A DNA stretch of 24,582 nucleotides from JANOQP01 sp044227705 (GTDB taxonomy: Bacteria > Bacteroidota > Bacteroidia > Chitinophagales > Saprospiraceae), in contig JBGAWE010000045.1 in the NCBI GenBank assembly GCA_044227705.1, positions 1-24,582 of the forward strand. Reading direction: 5' to 3'. Numbering within the stretch: position 1 is the first letter of the stretch; every line of letters starts with the position of its first letter. The translations under genes and the position numbers were made by a program. The notes beneath the pieces were generated by a model. It was not told where the DNA came from and did not search any database. It was given only the letters and a program-made list of their open reading frames with translations. This document shows, piece by piece, positions 6,197 to 15,384 of the stretch.

Positions 6197-9100
6197 GTGG
6201 GCATCAACACCGTCAACCATCTATTGAACACGGGCTATTTCCGCAACAACCAGCCCGCCACCGCCAACAACTGCACCCCGCTGCCGGCAGCCGGGGCATC
6301 TGCCAACGAGCTTCAGTTCGACGGGCTGACCACCGTTTTGACGGCCGTGGCGACCGTCATCCCCTGCTCGACGTACCATATCAAACTGAAGATCGGGGAC
6401 GTGGGCGACGGTGTATTCGATTCGGCCGTCTTTCTGAAGGCCGGCTCGTTCGACGGCGGCGGCAACGCCTCGCTCTCGCTCGAGGTGGCCGGCAACCCCG
6501 ACGACGACACCGCCACCGAAGGCTGCGAGAACGCCAAGTTCATTTTCACCCGCTCCGGCACCTCCCTCAACCTGCCGGTCGTGGTCAACTACACCATCAG
6601 CGGCACCGCCACCTCGGGTGCCGACTATGCGCCCATTCCTGGCTCCATTCTCATCCCGGCGGGGCAGACGATGGCGATGATCCCCGTCAACGTCATCAAC
6701 GACGGCATCGCCGAGAGCGTCGAGAACCTGCGCATCAAGCTGCTCCACCCGTGCTCATGCTCCGAGCCGTACATCGACCTGTTCATCGAGGACTACAACC
6801 CGATGATACTCATGTCGGACACCGTCCAGCAATGCGGCCCCGGCGTGGTCAACATCGAGCCGACGGTCACTTACGGCGTCGAGCCGTATACCTACAATTG
6901 GAACACGGGCCAGAACACGCCGAACATCTCGCCCTTTGTCAATGTCTCGCAGAACTACACACTGACTGTCACCGACTTCTGCGGGAAGACAAAGTCCATC
7001 AAGACCTACGTCAACGTCTACCCGCCTCCGAAAGCGACTGGCGGCGGGCAGGCCTTTCTCTGCAACGGAACCGGAACGGCCAACCTGACCATCAACTTCT
7101 CCGGCGGCGGCCCGTGGACGTTCACCTACAGCTACAACGGGGTCATTGAGGACCCGATCGGGCCGATCTACACGTCGCCGTACATCCTGACCGTAGACCA
7201 ACCGGGCATTTATGCGCTCGTCGACTGCACCAATGAGGAGGGCTGCGACGGGGCGGCCGTCGGGGTCTTCACCGTGCTATCCGTCGATATGAGCATCACG
7301 GGCATCGTCACCGATGTACTCTGCGGAAGCTCCACCAACGGCTCCATCAACACGACCGTGACTGGCGGCTCGCCTGCCTATACCTACAAATGGACGCCGG
7401 TCTTGGGCAACATCGCTGACCCCGTCAACCTTGGGGCAGGAACCTACACCGTTACCGTCACCGACAGCCACCAATGCACGGCGACGAACTCTTTCACCAT
7501 AAAACCGGGGACAATCCTGACGGCCACGCCGTCGAACATCGTGACTGCCGATTGCGCCCACCCGACGGGCGGCGGTGCGACTGCGAACGTGACGGGCGGA
7601 CAGCCGGGCTACACTTATTTATGGTCAAATGGCGCGTCGTCGAACCCGCTCGTCAACGTCGGGCCGGGCAACGTGACCGTCACCATTACCGACGCGCAGG
7701 GCTGCACGGTGGCCATGACCGTCGCGATTCCGGGCGATTTCGCGCCGCCGACGGCTAATGCCGCGGCGAACGGGCAAATCACCTGTCAAAACCAGAACGT
7801 CCCGATGAGCGGCGCGGGCAGCTCGAGCGGGCCGAACATCTCCTATCAATGGACGACCGTCGGCGGCGCGTTCAGCGGGCCGACCGATTTGCTCAACGCG
7901 ATTGCCGTCGCGCCGGGCCAGTATTCCATCGTTGTTACGGACAGCAACAACGGTTGCACGGCCACAAAATCGGTCGACATCACGGCCAGTGCCGACATCC
8001 CGGCGGCCAACGCCTCGGCGCCCGACCCGCTCACCTGCACCGTATCGACGGTCGGCCTCTCGGGCGCGGGGACGGCGACCGGCCCCGGCATCACCTATCA
8101 GTGGAGCGGCCCCGGCCTGGCGGGCGACCCGAACTCGCTCAACCCGTCGGCCACCGCGCCCGGCACCTACACGCTCGTCGTAAGCGATGCGAACTCGGGC
8201 TGCACGAACACCTCGCAGGCCGTCGTCGACCTCGACAACACTTTGCCACAGGCGGTCATCGCGCAGCCGGGTATCCTCAACTGCACGAGCGCTTCCGTCA
8301 TTTTGAACGCCATCGGAACTTCGACCGGCCCGAATTTCACCTATCAATGGACGGGCGCAGGCCTCCAATCCGGCCAGACGACCCTCCAGCCGACCGTGAC
8401 GGCCGCGGGGACTTTCACCATCCTCGTGACGAACACAACGAACGGCTGCACGACAACCACCTCGACGACGGTCGGCGCGGACAACTCATTGCCGACAGCC
8501 GTCATCGCGCAGCCGACGACATTGACCTGCACGACGCAGCAGTTCTCGCTTGATGCGAGCGGCTCCTCTTTCGGTGGAAATTTCGACATCAACTGGACGA
8601 CAGTGGGCGGCAACTACCTCCTCGGCACCAACGGCCTCAACCCGACCATCAACGCACCGGGCCAATATGTTTTGACCATCACGAACCTTTCGAGCCAATG
8701 CACGGCGACTGCGAACGTGACCGTCGGGCAGAACATCGCCACGCCGGTGGCCGATGCCGGGCAGCCGCAGGAGCTGACCTGCGCCCTTCTCTCAGCCCAG
8801 ATCGGGACGGCGAGCAGCCCCAATTTGACTTATAACTGGAGCGGCGCGGGCCTTTCGAGCAACACGGTTTCCAACCCGACGGCCAGCCAGCAAGGCACCT
8901 ATTATTTGACGGTTACCGACACGGCCAATGGCTGCACTGCCGATGCCTCTGTCGTGATTTCTGAAAACAATACGGCTCCTCAAATCACCGTCGCGCCCGG
9001 TGGACAGCTGACATGCCAAGTGACTTCGATGGATTTGAGCGCCGCAGGAAGCTCGGCCGGACCGAACTTCCTCTATCAATGGACAGCCTCCAACGGCGGC

Positions 9101-12043
9101 ACCATCGACCTGGGCGACAAGACCCAGACGCCGACCATCAGCAGCCCGGGCACCTACTCGCTTTTGATAACCGACACAAACAACTCGTGCACGGCCACCG
9201 CCTCGACGACGGTCACGCAGAGCGCGGGCGTGCCGGTCATCGCCGCCGCGCCCGACGGTGTGATCTCATGTAAAAACCCGGACGTCATCATCGACGCGAC
9301 CGGCACTTCGACCGGTGCCTCCATCAGCTACGAATGGTCGACGACCAACGGCTTCATCGTCACCGGCGTGAACGACCTCCAACTGACGGTCAACGCGCCG
9401 GGCGACTACAAGCTGCTCGTTCAAAACACGAACAACGGCTGCTCCGCCACTTCAACAATCACCGTTGGCTCCGACCTCACGCCGCCCGCGGCAGAAGCTG
9501 GGCCGGGCGCGACGCTTTCCTGCGGCCAGTCTTCCGCCACCCTGGACGGGACCGGATCGAGTGCAGGGGCCAATTTCACCTACCAGTGGGCGGCCACGAA
9601 CGGCGGGACTTTCACTTCGAACTCGAACCTTACCGGCCTTTCGCCGACGGCGACCGCCGCCGGGACGTACACCATCGTTGTGACGAACGGGACGAACGGC
9701 TGCACTGCGAGCGACGACGTGATCATCAACCAGGCACCTGATGTGCCGGTGGCCGTCGTCGCGCCCGCTGCGACGCTGACGTGCGCGGTGACTTCCATTG
9801 ATTTGAGTGGAACCGGCTCCTCGACCGGCGCGGCCTATTCCTATCTCTGGACGACCCTGAACGGCACGATTTCCAATGGGAACACGTCGCTCGCGCCGAC
9901 CGTCACAAAGCCCGGCACCTATCAATTGGCGGTGACCGACAACGTGAAAGGCTGCACCTCGCTCGCCTCCGTCACCGTCGCGCAGGACACGAAGAAGCCC
10001 GATATCCAGGCAGGCCCGCCCGGTTTGCTCACCTGCATCGCCAGTCAGACCACGCTCACCGGCACGGTCACAGGGCCGGGCAACTTCACCTACCTCTGGA
10101 CGGGCGGCACCATCCAGTCGGGCGCGACGACCCTGACGCCGACCGTCACGGCAGCGGGGACGTACACCCTGCAAGTGACCGACCAGTCGAACGGATGCAC
10201 ATCGACAGCGACGACGACTGTCACCTCGAACATGGTCCTGCCGACCGCAGCCATCGAACCCCCCACCACCATCAACTGCAACTTCGCCACTGCCGAGCTT
10301 GACGCGACGGCATCGAGCACGGGCCAGTTCTCCTACAATTGGGCTGCGACAAATGGCGGCAAAATCGACGACTTGAGCAACCCGCTCGTCCCCATAGTCA
10401 GCACGGCAGGCACCTACAATTTGACAGTGACGAACAACCTCAACGGCTGCACAGCCACGGCCTCCGTCGTTGTCATCGAGGACAAGGTGCCGCCAACGGC
10501 CGTCATCGCTGCGCCCGGCCAATTGACCTGCGCTGTCCAAACTTTGACCTTGAGCGGCACCGGTTCGAGCGCGGGCGCGCCCGGTTTCACCTATCAATGG
10601 ACGACGGCAAACGGGAAAATTGACAACGGCGCAACGACCCTCTCGCCGACCATCTCGAAGCCGGGCGACTATAAACTCGTGGTGAAAAACACGTCGAACG
10701 GTTGCACGGCAACTGCCTCTGCGTCGGTCACGGCGAACACAACGGCCCCACTGGCCGTCGTCGGAACGCCGGGAGAACTGACTTGCACGAAGAAGACGGT
10801 TACGTTGAGCGGCGTCGGCTCGGCCTCGGGGCCGGGCATCACCTATTCGTGGGCGACGACGAACGGGAACATCACAACAGGGCCGACGACCCTCACGCCG
10901 GTGGTCGACAAAATCGGGACATACGTCCTCACGGTTTTTAACTCGAACAACGGCTGCTCCTCGACCGCTCAAGCGACCGTCGGGCAGAACATCGCGGCAC
11001 CGACCGTCGACGCCGGCAACCCCTCCGAACTGACCTGCGCCAACCCAACCGCCTCGCTCATCGGCACGGCCTCGCCGCAGACGAACGTCGCGTGGACAGC
11101 CCAGCCGGGCAACATCGTCAGCGGCGCGACAAGCCTCACGCCGACCGTCAACGCCGCCGGGACGTACACCATCACGGCAACAAGCACGGTGAACGGCTGC
11201 ACGGCGACCGACAAAGTCGTCATCACTGCGCAGACCAGCCAGCCGACCGATTTGCAGGTCAATTTGACCATCCCGAGCTGTCAGGGCGACGGAATCATTG
11301 CCTTCACTGGCGTTACGGGCGGAGTCGAGCCGTATGTCTACAGCATCGACGGGGGGAAAAACTGGTTCTCCGCTGCGCAGTTCGACAACGTGCTGCCCGG
11401 CCAGTACGACCTCTGGGTGCAGGACGTGAACGGCTGCAAGTACCACGAGCCGCTCGCGGTGCCGCAACCGGCCATCCCCGAGCTGACGATGGTGCCGGAA
11501 ATCCAGCTCAACTTCGGCGACAGCATCACGCTCGACGCGAAGCTCAACGCCGGGTTCCCGCTCAACCAAGTCGACACCATCATCTGGACGCCGACGACCG
11601 GCCTGACCTTCGCCGGCAACTCGGTCAACGCGCTGCTGCACCCGTCGGTCAAGCCGGTCAAAAACTCGACCTACAAAGTCACGCTGATCTCGGTCGCTGG
11701 CTGCCAGACGACAGCCTCCGTCAACATCAAGGTCGACCGCGACCCGCACGTCTACATCCCCAACGCCATCAGCCCGTGGAACGCGGAGGGGCTGAACGAC
11801 CAGCTCATCATCTTCGCAAACCCGGCGCAGGTGCTGGAAATCACGGCCTTCGAGATGTTCGACCGCTGGGGCGACAAGGTCTGGGCCGACTACGGCTTCC
11901 AGCCCAACGAACCGGCGCACGGCTGGTCGAGCGTCGTCCGCAACAAGCAGCTCAACCCTGGGGTTTACGTCTATTGGGCGAACATCAAGTTCATCGACAA
12001 CCGCGAGGTGCTCTACAAAGGCGACGTGACCATCGTCCGATAA
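6197..12043 (+). CDS. Giant T9SS type B adhesin, main part (anchor L, Calx-beta, SprB-like, 14 repeats)
   Basis: This is the continuation of the 5264 gene; the frame is open from 6071, and the first possible start codon is a GTG at 6197, inside the anchor-L domain. Numbered from 5264, the domains are: the remainder of choice-of-anchor L (to about 396, with STFNDRFGFFISGPGI), Calx-beta (about 406-502, with SGTATSGADYAPIPG), SprB-like modules (about 670-828, with GGSPAYTYKW), fourteen ~83-residue repeats (829-1993), one more SprB-like and PKD-like region, and a T9SS type B / gliding C-terminal domain (about 2162-2259, from HVYIPNAIS to GDVTIVR). Together the pieces make a 2,259-codon surface adhesin that would be secreted and attached outside the cell. 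Without the first 268 codons this part has no signal peptide. A strong terminator follows 22 bases after the stop. Confidence 0.9.
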   Translation: MGINTVNHLLNTGYFRNNQPATANNCTPLPAAGASANELQFDGLTTVLTAVATVIPCSTYHIKLKIGDVGDGVFDSAVFLKAGSFDGGGNASLSLEVAGNPDDDTATEGCENAKFIFTRSGTSLNLPVVVNYTISGTATSGADYAPIPGSILIPAGQTMAMIPVNVINDGIAESVENLRIKLLHPCSCSEPYIDLFIEDYNPMILMSDTVQQCGPGVVNIEPTVTYGVEPYTYNWNTGQNTPNISPFVNVSQNYTLTVTDFCGKTKSIKTYVNVYPPPKATGGGQAFLCNGTGTANLTINFSGGGPWTFTYSYNGVIEDPIGPIYTSPYILTVDQPGIYALVDCTNEEGCDGAAVGVFTVLSVDMSITGIVTDVLCGSSTNGSINTTVTGGSPAYTYKWTPVLGNIADPVNLGAGTYTVTVTDSHQCTATNSFTIKPGTILTATPSNIVTADCAHPTGGGATANVTGGQPGYTYLWSNGASSNPLVNVGPGNVTVTITDAQGCTVAMTVAIPGDFAPPTANAAANGQITCQNQNVPMSGAGSSSGPNISYQWTTVGGAFSGPTDLLNAIAVAPGQYSIVVTDSNNGCTATKSVDITASADIPAANASAPDPLTCTVSTVGLSGAGTATGPGITYQWSGPGLAGDPNSLNPSATAPGTYTLVVSDANSGCTNTSQAVVDLDNTLPQAVIAQPGILNCTSASVILNAIGTSTGPNFTYQWTGAGLQSGQTTLQPTVTAAGTFTILVTNTTNGCTTTTSTTVGADNSLPTAVIAQPTTLTCTTQQFSLDASGSSFGGNFDINWTTVGGNYLLGTNGLNPTINAPGQYVLTITNLSSQCTATANVTVGQNIATPVADAGQPQELTCALLSAQIGTASSPNLTYNWSGAGLSSNTVSNPTASQQGTYYLTVTDTANGCTADASVVISENNTAPQITVAPGGQLTCQVTSMDLSAAGSSAGPNFLYQWTASNGGTIDLGDKTQTPTISSPGTYSLLITDTNNSCTATASTTVTQSAGVPVIAAAPDGVISCKNPDVIIDATGTSTGASISYEWSTTNGFIVTGVNDLQLTVNAPGDYKLLVQNTNNGCSATSTITVGSDLTPPAAEAGPGATLSCGQSSATLDGTGSSAGANFTYQWAATNGGTFTSNSNLTGLSPTATAAGTYTIVVTNGTNGCTASDDVIINQAPDVPVAVVAPAATLTCAVTSIDLSGTGSSTGAAYSYLWTTLNGTISNGNTSLAPTVTKPGTYQLAVTDNVKGCTSLASVTVAQDTKKPDIQAGPPGLLTCIASQTTLTGTVTGPGNFTYLWTGGTIQSGATTLTPTVTAAGTYTLQVTDQSNGCTSTATTTVTSNMVLPTAAIEPPTTINCNFATAELDATASSTGQFSYNWAATNGGKIDDLSNPLVPIVSTAGTYNLTVTNNLNGCTATASVVVIEDKVPPTAVIAAPGQLTCAVQTLTLSGTGSSAGAPGFTYQWTTANGKIDNGATTLSPTISKPGDYKLVVKNTSNGCTATASASVTANTTAPLAVVGTPGELTCTKKTVTLSGVGSASGPGITYSWATTNGNITTGPTTLTPVVDKIGTYVLTVFNSNNGCSSTAQATVGQNIAAPTVDAGNPSELTCANPTASLIGTASPQTNVAWTAQPGNIVSGATSLTPTVNAAGTYTITATSTVNGCTATDKVVITAQTSQPTDLQVNLTIPSCQGDGIIAFTGVTGGVEPYVYSIDGGKNWFSAAQFDNVLPGQYDLWVQDVNGCKYHEPLAVPQPAIPELTMVPEIQLNFGDSITLDAKLNAGFPLNQVDTIIWTPTTGLTFAGNSVNALLHPSVKPVKNSTYKVTLISVAGCQTTASVNIKVDRDPHVYIPNAISPWNAEGLNDQLIIFANPAQVLEITAFEMFDRWGDKVWADYGFQPNEPAHGWSSVVRNKQLNPGVYVYWANIKFIDNREVLYKGDVTIVR
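7748..11242 (+). repeat. Fourteen tandem ~83-residue Ig-like repeats with two Cys each
   Basis: The protein-level repeat unit begins with Pro, has LTC near residue 12, a YQWT strand near residue 35, a GTYTL strand near residue 60 and an NGCTATA motif near residue 70. I count fourteen consecutive units of about 249 bases. Every unit carries exactly two cysteines, at the LTC and NGC positions, which suggests one disulfide per module. The units differ clearly from one another, so the array is not a recent expansion. Confidence 0.9.
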
Positions 12044-12065
12044 GAAACAAATGTTTTATAGGAGC

Positions 12066-12099
12066 ATGCCCCCGGCCGCGTGGCCGGGGGCATTTTTTT
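12066..12099 (+). terminator. Strong Rho-independent terminator of the adhesin gene
   Basis: A perfect 12-bp stem (ATGCCCCCGGCC pairs with GGCCGGGGGCAT) with a GCGT loop is followed by seven T residues. It lies 22 bases past the adhesin stop codon. The downstream GNAT gene therefore needs its own promoter or readthrough. Confidence 0.93.
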
Positions 12100-12118
12100 G
12101 CTCCAAATTTTGGGGGAC

Positions 12119-12592
12119 ATGATTGAAATCAGGGAATACGAAGCCGCTTTCCAAGCCCAAATTCCGGGCCTTATCGTGGGCATTCAAAACGGCGAGTTCG
12201 GTGTGCCGATAACTCTCGCCGACCAGCCCGACTTGCTGGACATCCCCAATTTCTACCAGTCCGGCCGGGGAAATTTCTGGGTCGCCGTCGATGGAAGAGG
12301 AGAGGTGGTCGGCACCATCGCGCTCATAGATGCCAGGTCGGAGTTTGGGGTCATCCGAAAAATGTTCGTCAGGAAGGACAGTCGCGGACCGGAACTTTCT
12401 GTGGCGGCGAGATTGTGTGATCAGCTGGAAAATTGGGCGACAAAAAACGGCTTCGCCCGACTCCTTCTTGGGACGAAACACGAGTTTCAGGCTGCCATCC
12501 GGTTTTACGCGAAGCGGGGATTTGTCGAAATCGAGAAGAGCGACCTGCCTTCAGCTTTTCCGTTGATGCCGCTCGACACCCTTCTTTTTTGA
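12119..12592 (+). CDS. GNAT-family N-acetyltransferase
   Basis: A 157-residue cytoplasmic acetyl-CoA-dependent acyltransferase of unknown substrate. The GNAT core is visible: GNFWVAVDGRGEVVGTIAL (beta 2-3), IRKMFVRKDSRG (beta 4 and the acetyl-CoA loop), the helix ELSVAARLCDQLENWA, and the C-terminal AIRFYAKRGFVEIEK. The cofactor loop RKDSRGPELS is a loose version of the usual R/Q-x-x-G-x-G/A signature. The start is the ATG at 12119 (MIEIREYE), which begins the typical first strand; a longer frame would begin inside the preceding terminator. It converges on the secreted hydrolase gene with 14 bases between stop codons. Confidence 0.88.
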   Translation: MIEIREYEAAFQAQIPGLIVGIQNGEFGVPITLADQPDLLDIPNFYQSGRGNFWVAVDGRGEVVGTIALIDARSEFGVIRKMFVRKDSRGPELSVAARLCDQLENWATKNGFARLLLGTKHEFQAAIRFYAKRGFVEIEKSDLPSAFPLMPLDTLLF

Positions 12593-12606
12593 GAAAAACT
12601 GGCCGC

Positions 12607-14445
12607 TTAGACCCGTATGAACTTGACGGCTTTCGTCCCCTCTTTCGACGTGAACCGAACGAGGTAGCTCCCAGCCGCCAGTCCCCTTTCTTCGATGAGG
12701 ACTTGGTGTGCCCCCTCCGGCAGTTCCGTTTTTTGGAAATAGACGCTCACCCGGCTGCCTTTTGCGTCGAACAGCTCGACCGTCACCGGCTGCCTTTCAA
12801 AAAGATAGAACGAGAAGACCGTCGCCCCGCCCGTCGGGTTGGGGAAGATGCGCGGCGTTTTGTCGTAGTCGGCTTCTGAAACAGGCGTTTCGCGCAGGAA
12901 GATGGGCGAACCTGTCAGTTTGACCTGCCGGCCGTTCACTAAATAACCCACGCCCGATGGGCCGGTCGCTGTGAAGTATTTTTCGTCAAAAGAAGTTGGG
13001 AAGGAATAATCGGCAGCCGCCGCCTCGCTCCTGTCCTTCGACGTGGCGGCCCACAGTACGTAGAGGTTCTTGCCCAGTTCGTCCTTGTATGCCACGCCCC
13101 GGATGCCGTTCGGGAGAGCCAGTTCCTTCGTCCGCGCAGCATCAACTTTCGTCCCGCGCAGCTGGTCGCTCACGGTTTTGAACGCGGTGGCGAGGGCGTT
13201 TCGCTCATTGTCGAAAGGCTGTTTTCCCTCCAGATTTTTGAAGAAGCCCATGAAGCTGAACTCGTTGTCGGTATGCGGTCCGATTTTGTTGTCCGACAGG
13301 TTGTAGACGTACATCTGGTCGATGCCCTCGGCCGGGGCCATGGCGAGGGTCTTCGTCATGAAGTTGACCTGTGCCTCGGCCGAACCAATGTAGTCACCGT
13401 ACTCCTTTCGCGGGATGTTGAACTCGGTGACGATCCAGTGCTTTTTCGGGTGCATTGAACCGTCGTATCTGAATTTGGACAGCACAAGATCGAAGTCCGC
13501 CTTCTTTTTCCATACTCCGTCGACGCAGGCGTCGCTGTGGCGGAAGTGCCGAAAGCCCGCGATGCTGTTGTCCCAAGCCCGGGTTGCGCCCTCGATATGC
13601 GGATAGCTGTGGTAGGAAAGGCAGTCGAAATAGGCGCCGCCCTTTTTGGGGAATTGGGAGGTCACCTTGCCGCCGTTCGGGTTGTCGGTGTTTCGCAGCA
13701 AAACGTCGAGATAGCTCGGATACCCGATGCCGCCCACGCAGACGAACTCGTCGGGGTTGTAGTCCTTGATAACCTCGTAGGCGATTCGCAGCAGGCGGAT
13801 ATAGTGGTAAACAGGCGCATAGGTCGTCGTCTCACAGGCCTGCGGCGTATTGAGCCACCAGTTGTTCTCGATGGTCGACGGCTTCCAGGCGTTGCCGCCG
13901 ATGTCGAAATCCGGCTCGTTCCAAATCTCCCAAAACCGGACATACGGGCCGTAGACCTGCACAGTCTTCCAGATGTAGAGGGCGGCGGGGTTGTCGTCGT
14001 TGACGGGGGTGCCGTTCTCGCCGTCGTCCCAGATCGGGAGGTACATGTTTTTGAAGAACACGCTCATGTGGCCGGGGCAGTGTTCGGTCGAGTCGCGGTG
14101 CCTCGGTGCGGGGAAGCCGAGGAAAACAGTGTTGTTCTTCAACCCGATGGAATCATAAAACCGGAAAGTGCTCTCGCGGATGGTGTACCCCCAGTAATCA
14201 AGAAATTCCTCGGGCAAGGCGGGCCGGATGCAGTTGACCCCGATGCCGGGCGTGGAGCCGTCGGGCAGGCCGCGCACGAGGGCGGCGAGGGTCTCGTCGG
14301 TGTAGGGCGGGTAGACGCCCATGTTGGAGCCGAAGCCGAAGGGATGGGAATAGAGCGGCACGACCTCGTCGGCGGTGAAACCGGGCTGCGCGGAGCAAGC
14401 CGTGCGCAACAGCAGGAAGACGAGAGGGGCGAAGTTTTTCACCAT
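12607..14445 (-). CDS. Secreted glycoside hydrolase-like protein with T9SS type A tail
   Basis: A 612-residue secreted protein. A signal peptide (FAPLVFLLLRTACSA) ends near residue 19. The central domain looks like a clan GH-A (beta/alpha)8 barrel: FWEIWNEPDF holds the likely acid/base Glu177, and HWIVTEFNIP holds the likely nucleophile Glu341 at the end of a later strand. CLSYHSYPH (275-283) resembles substrate-side motifs of GH39 and GH5-like enzymes. A C-terminal beta region follows, and residues about 535-612 are a T9SS type A sorting domain (IFPNPTGG to KAVKFIRV). The substrate is not evident and the family number is not certain. The gene starts about 30 bases after the terminator of the preceding operon, so its promoter must lie close by or within that region. 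Confidence 0.85.
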   Translation of the reverse strand: MVKNFAPLVFLLLRTACSAQPGFTADEVVPLYSHPFGFGSNMGVYPPYTDETLAALVRGLPDGSTPGIGVNCIRPALPEEFLDYWGYTIRESTFRFYDSIGLKNNTVFLGFPAPRHRDSTEHCPGHMSVFFKNMYLPIWDDGENGTPVNDDNPAALYIWKTVQVYGPYVRFWEIWNEPDFDIGGNAWKPSTIENNWWLNTPQACETTTYAPVYHYIRLLRIAYEVIKDYNPDEFVCVGGIGYPSYLDVLLRNTDNPNGGKVTSQFPKKGGAYFDCLSYHSYPHIEGATRAWDNSIAGFRHFRHSDACVDGVWKKKADFDLVLSKFRYDGSMHPKKHWIVTEFNIPRKEYGDYIGSAEAQVNFMTKTLAMAPAEGIDQMYVYNLSDNKIGPHTDNEFSFMGFFKNLEGKQPFDNERNALATAFKTVSDQLRGTKVDAARTKELALPNGIRGVAYKDELGKNLYVLWAATSKDRSEAAAADYSFPTSFDEKYFTATGPSGVGYLVNGRQVKLTGSPIFLRETPVSEADYDKTPRIFPNPTGGATVFSFYLFERQPVTVELFDAKGSRVSVYFQKTELPEGAHQVLIEERGLAAGSYLVRFTSKEGTKAVKFIRV

Positions 14446-14466
14446 AGTGCAAGTTTGATTTCGATT

Positions 14467-14509
14467 AAAAAGAAAAACCGCACGGCCCCCTTTCGAGCGA
14501 CCGTGCGGT
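14467..14509 (-). terminator. Rho-independent terminator of the HhH / OmpA gene run
   Basis: A perfect 9-bp stem (ACCGCACGG at 14477-14485 pairs with CCGTGCGGT at 14501-14509) is followed on the minus strand by TTTTTCTTTTT. It lies 14 bases after the stop of the helix-hairpin-helix gene and closes that transcript, just before the start of the hydrolase gene. Confidence 0.9.
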
Positions 14510-14523
14510 CTGTGGAAGCCGAA

Positions 14524-15384
14524 TCACTCGGGCCGTTTCCCGGCGTTCAAAAAGCCCTGATATGCTTTTAGGTTTTCCCATTCGCCGTTGGCGGCAAGGA
14601 GGGCCTGCGCGGGCCAAGTGCCGGGGTCGTGGATGGCGAAACGGCCGCCGGCCGTGTCGAGTATCTCCTTCAAGCGAGCGACCGAGGTGGTCGAAAGCTC
14701 GGCGAAGGTGTTGATGCCGTTGCTGTTGAGCAGTTCCTGAATCTTTGGGCCTATGCCTTCGACGACTTTGAGGTCGTCCGCCGCGACAGCGGCTGGTTCA
14801 TCCGAAATCAGGAGTGCCTCATCGGGGATGATATCGGGGGTGACATAGACGCCGTTCGTTGGTTTTTCGATTTGCTCTACGACGGGTTTTTCCTCTAAAA
14901 TCTCAGCCTCGGCGGCGGCTTCATAACCACCGACTTCACGGCCAGCTTTCAACTGGTCTTGCCAGTTTTTCAAAGCCTCCCAATCGCCCGAGTCCGCTAG
15001 GCGGGCCTGTTCGGACCACGTCGAGGGATCGTGCATCTTGTAGCGGTTGCCGGCGGCGGCGAGGATTTCGCGCAGCCTTTCCTCCGAGGTCTCGGAAAGC
15101 TGGCGGAAGGTGGAAATCCCCTCTGCGTTCAAGACCTGCTCGATTTTTGGCCCGATGCCCTCGATGATGCGCAGGTCGTCGGCCGAGGCGGCCGGGGTGA
15201 ACGAGAAGACCGGTGCGTAGGCCGGGCTATCCTCTTTGGGTTCAGCAGCCGGCTCGGCCTCCGGTCTGGCCGTCTCATCGACATAAGGCTGGTGGACAAT
15301 CACCCGTTCGATGGTGACCGGTTTGCCCGTGTAGGTGTTCACGACGACCCGCTCCTCGACCTCAACGGTTGGCTCGGCGGCCGG
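14524..15384 (-). CDS. Double helix-hairpin-helix protein, C-terminal piece after a frameshift
   Basis: This piece carries two copies of a compact module: a helix-hairpin-helix (IIEGIGPKIEQVLNAEGI and VVEGIGPKIQELLNSNGI), a second helical part with RLREIL or RLKEIL, and a tail with DPSTW or DPGTW plus LADSGDWEALK or LAANGEWENLK. The same module occurs as a C-terminal extension of ribosomal protein L21 and other Bacteroidetes proteins. HhH motifs often bind DNA without sequence specificity, but here that is inference. The frame stays open upstream to 15471, but those residues have no family-like features; the real N-terminus is the overlapping 15362-15979 frame. Skipping the single base at 15382 joins the two into VEIEAPAAEPTVEVEE, giving about 484 residues. 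Confidence 0.82.
   Translation of the reverse strand, partial: PAAEPTVEVEERVVVNTYTGKPVTIERVIVHQPYVDETARPEAEPAAEPKEDSPAYAPVFSFTPAASADDLRIIEGIGPKIEQVLNAEGISTFRQLSETSEERLREILAAAGNRYKMHDPSTWSEQARLADSGDWEALKNWQDQLKAGREVGGYEAAAEAEILEEKPVVEQIEKPTNGVYVTPDIIPDEALLISDEPAAVAADDLKVVEGIGPKIQELLNSNGINTFAELSTTSVARLKEILDTAGGRFAIHDPGTWPAQALLAANGEWENLKAYQGFLNAGKRPE

Noticed and set aside
9452..11920. Very long open frame on the minus strand opposite the adhesin repeats
   Set aside because: It is Arg/Asp/Gly-rich, follows the period of the plus-strand repeats, and has no recognisable domain; it arises from the biased codon use of the repeats.
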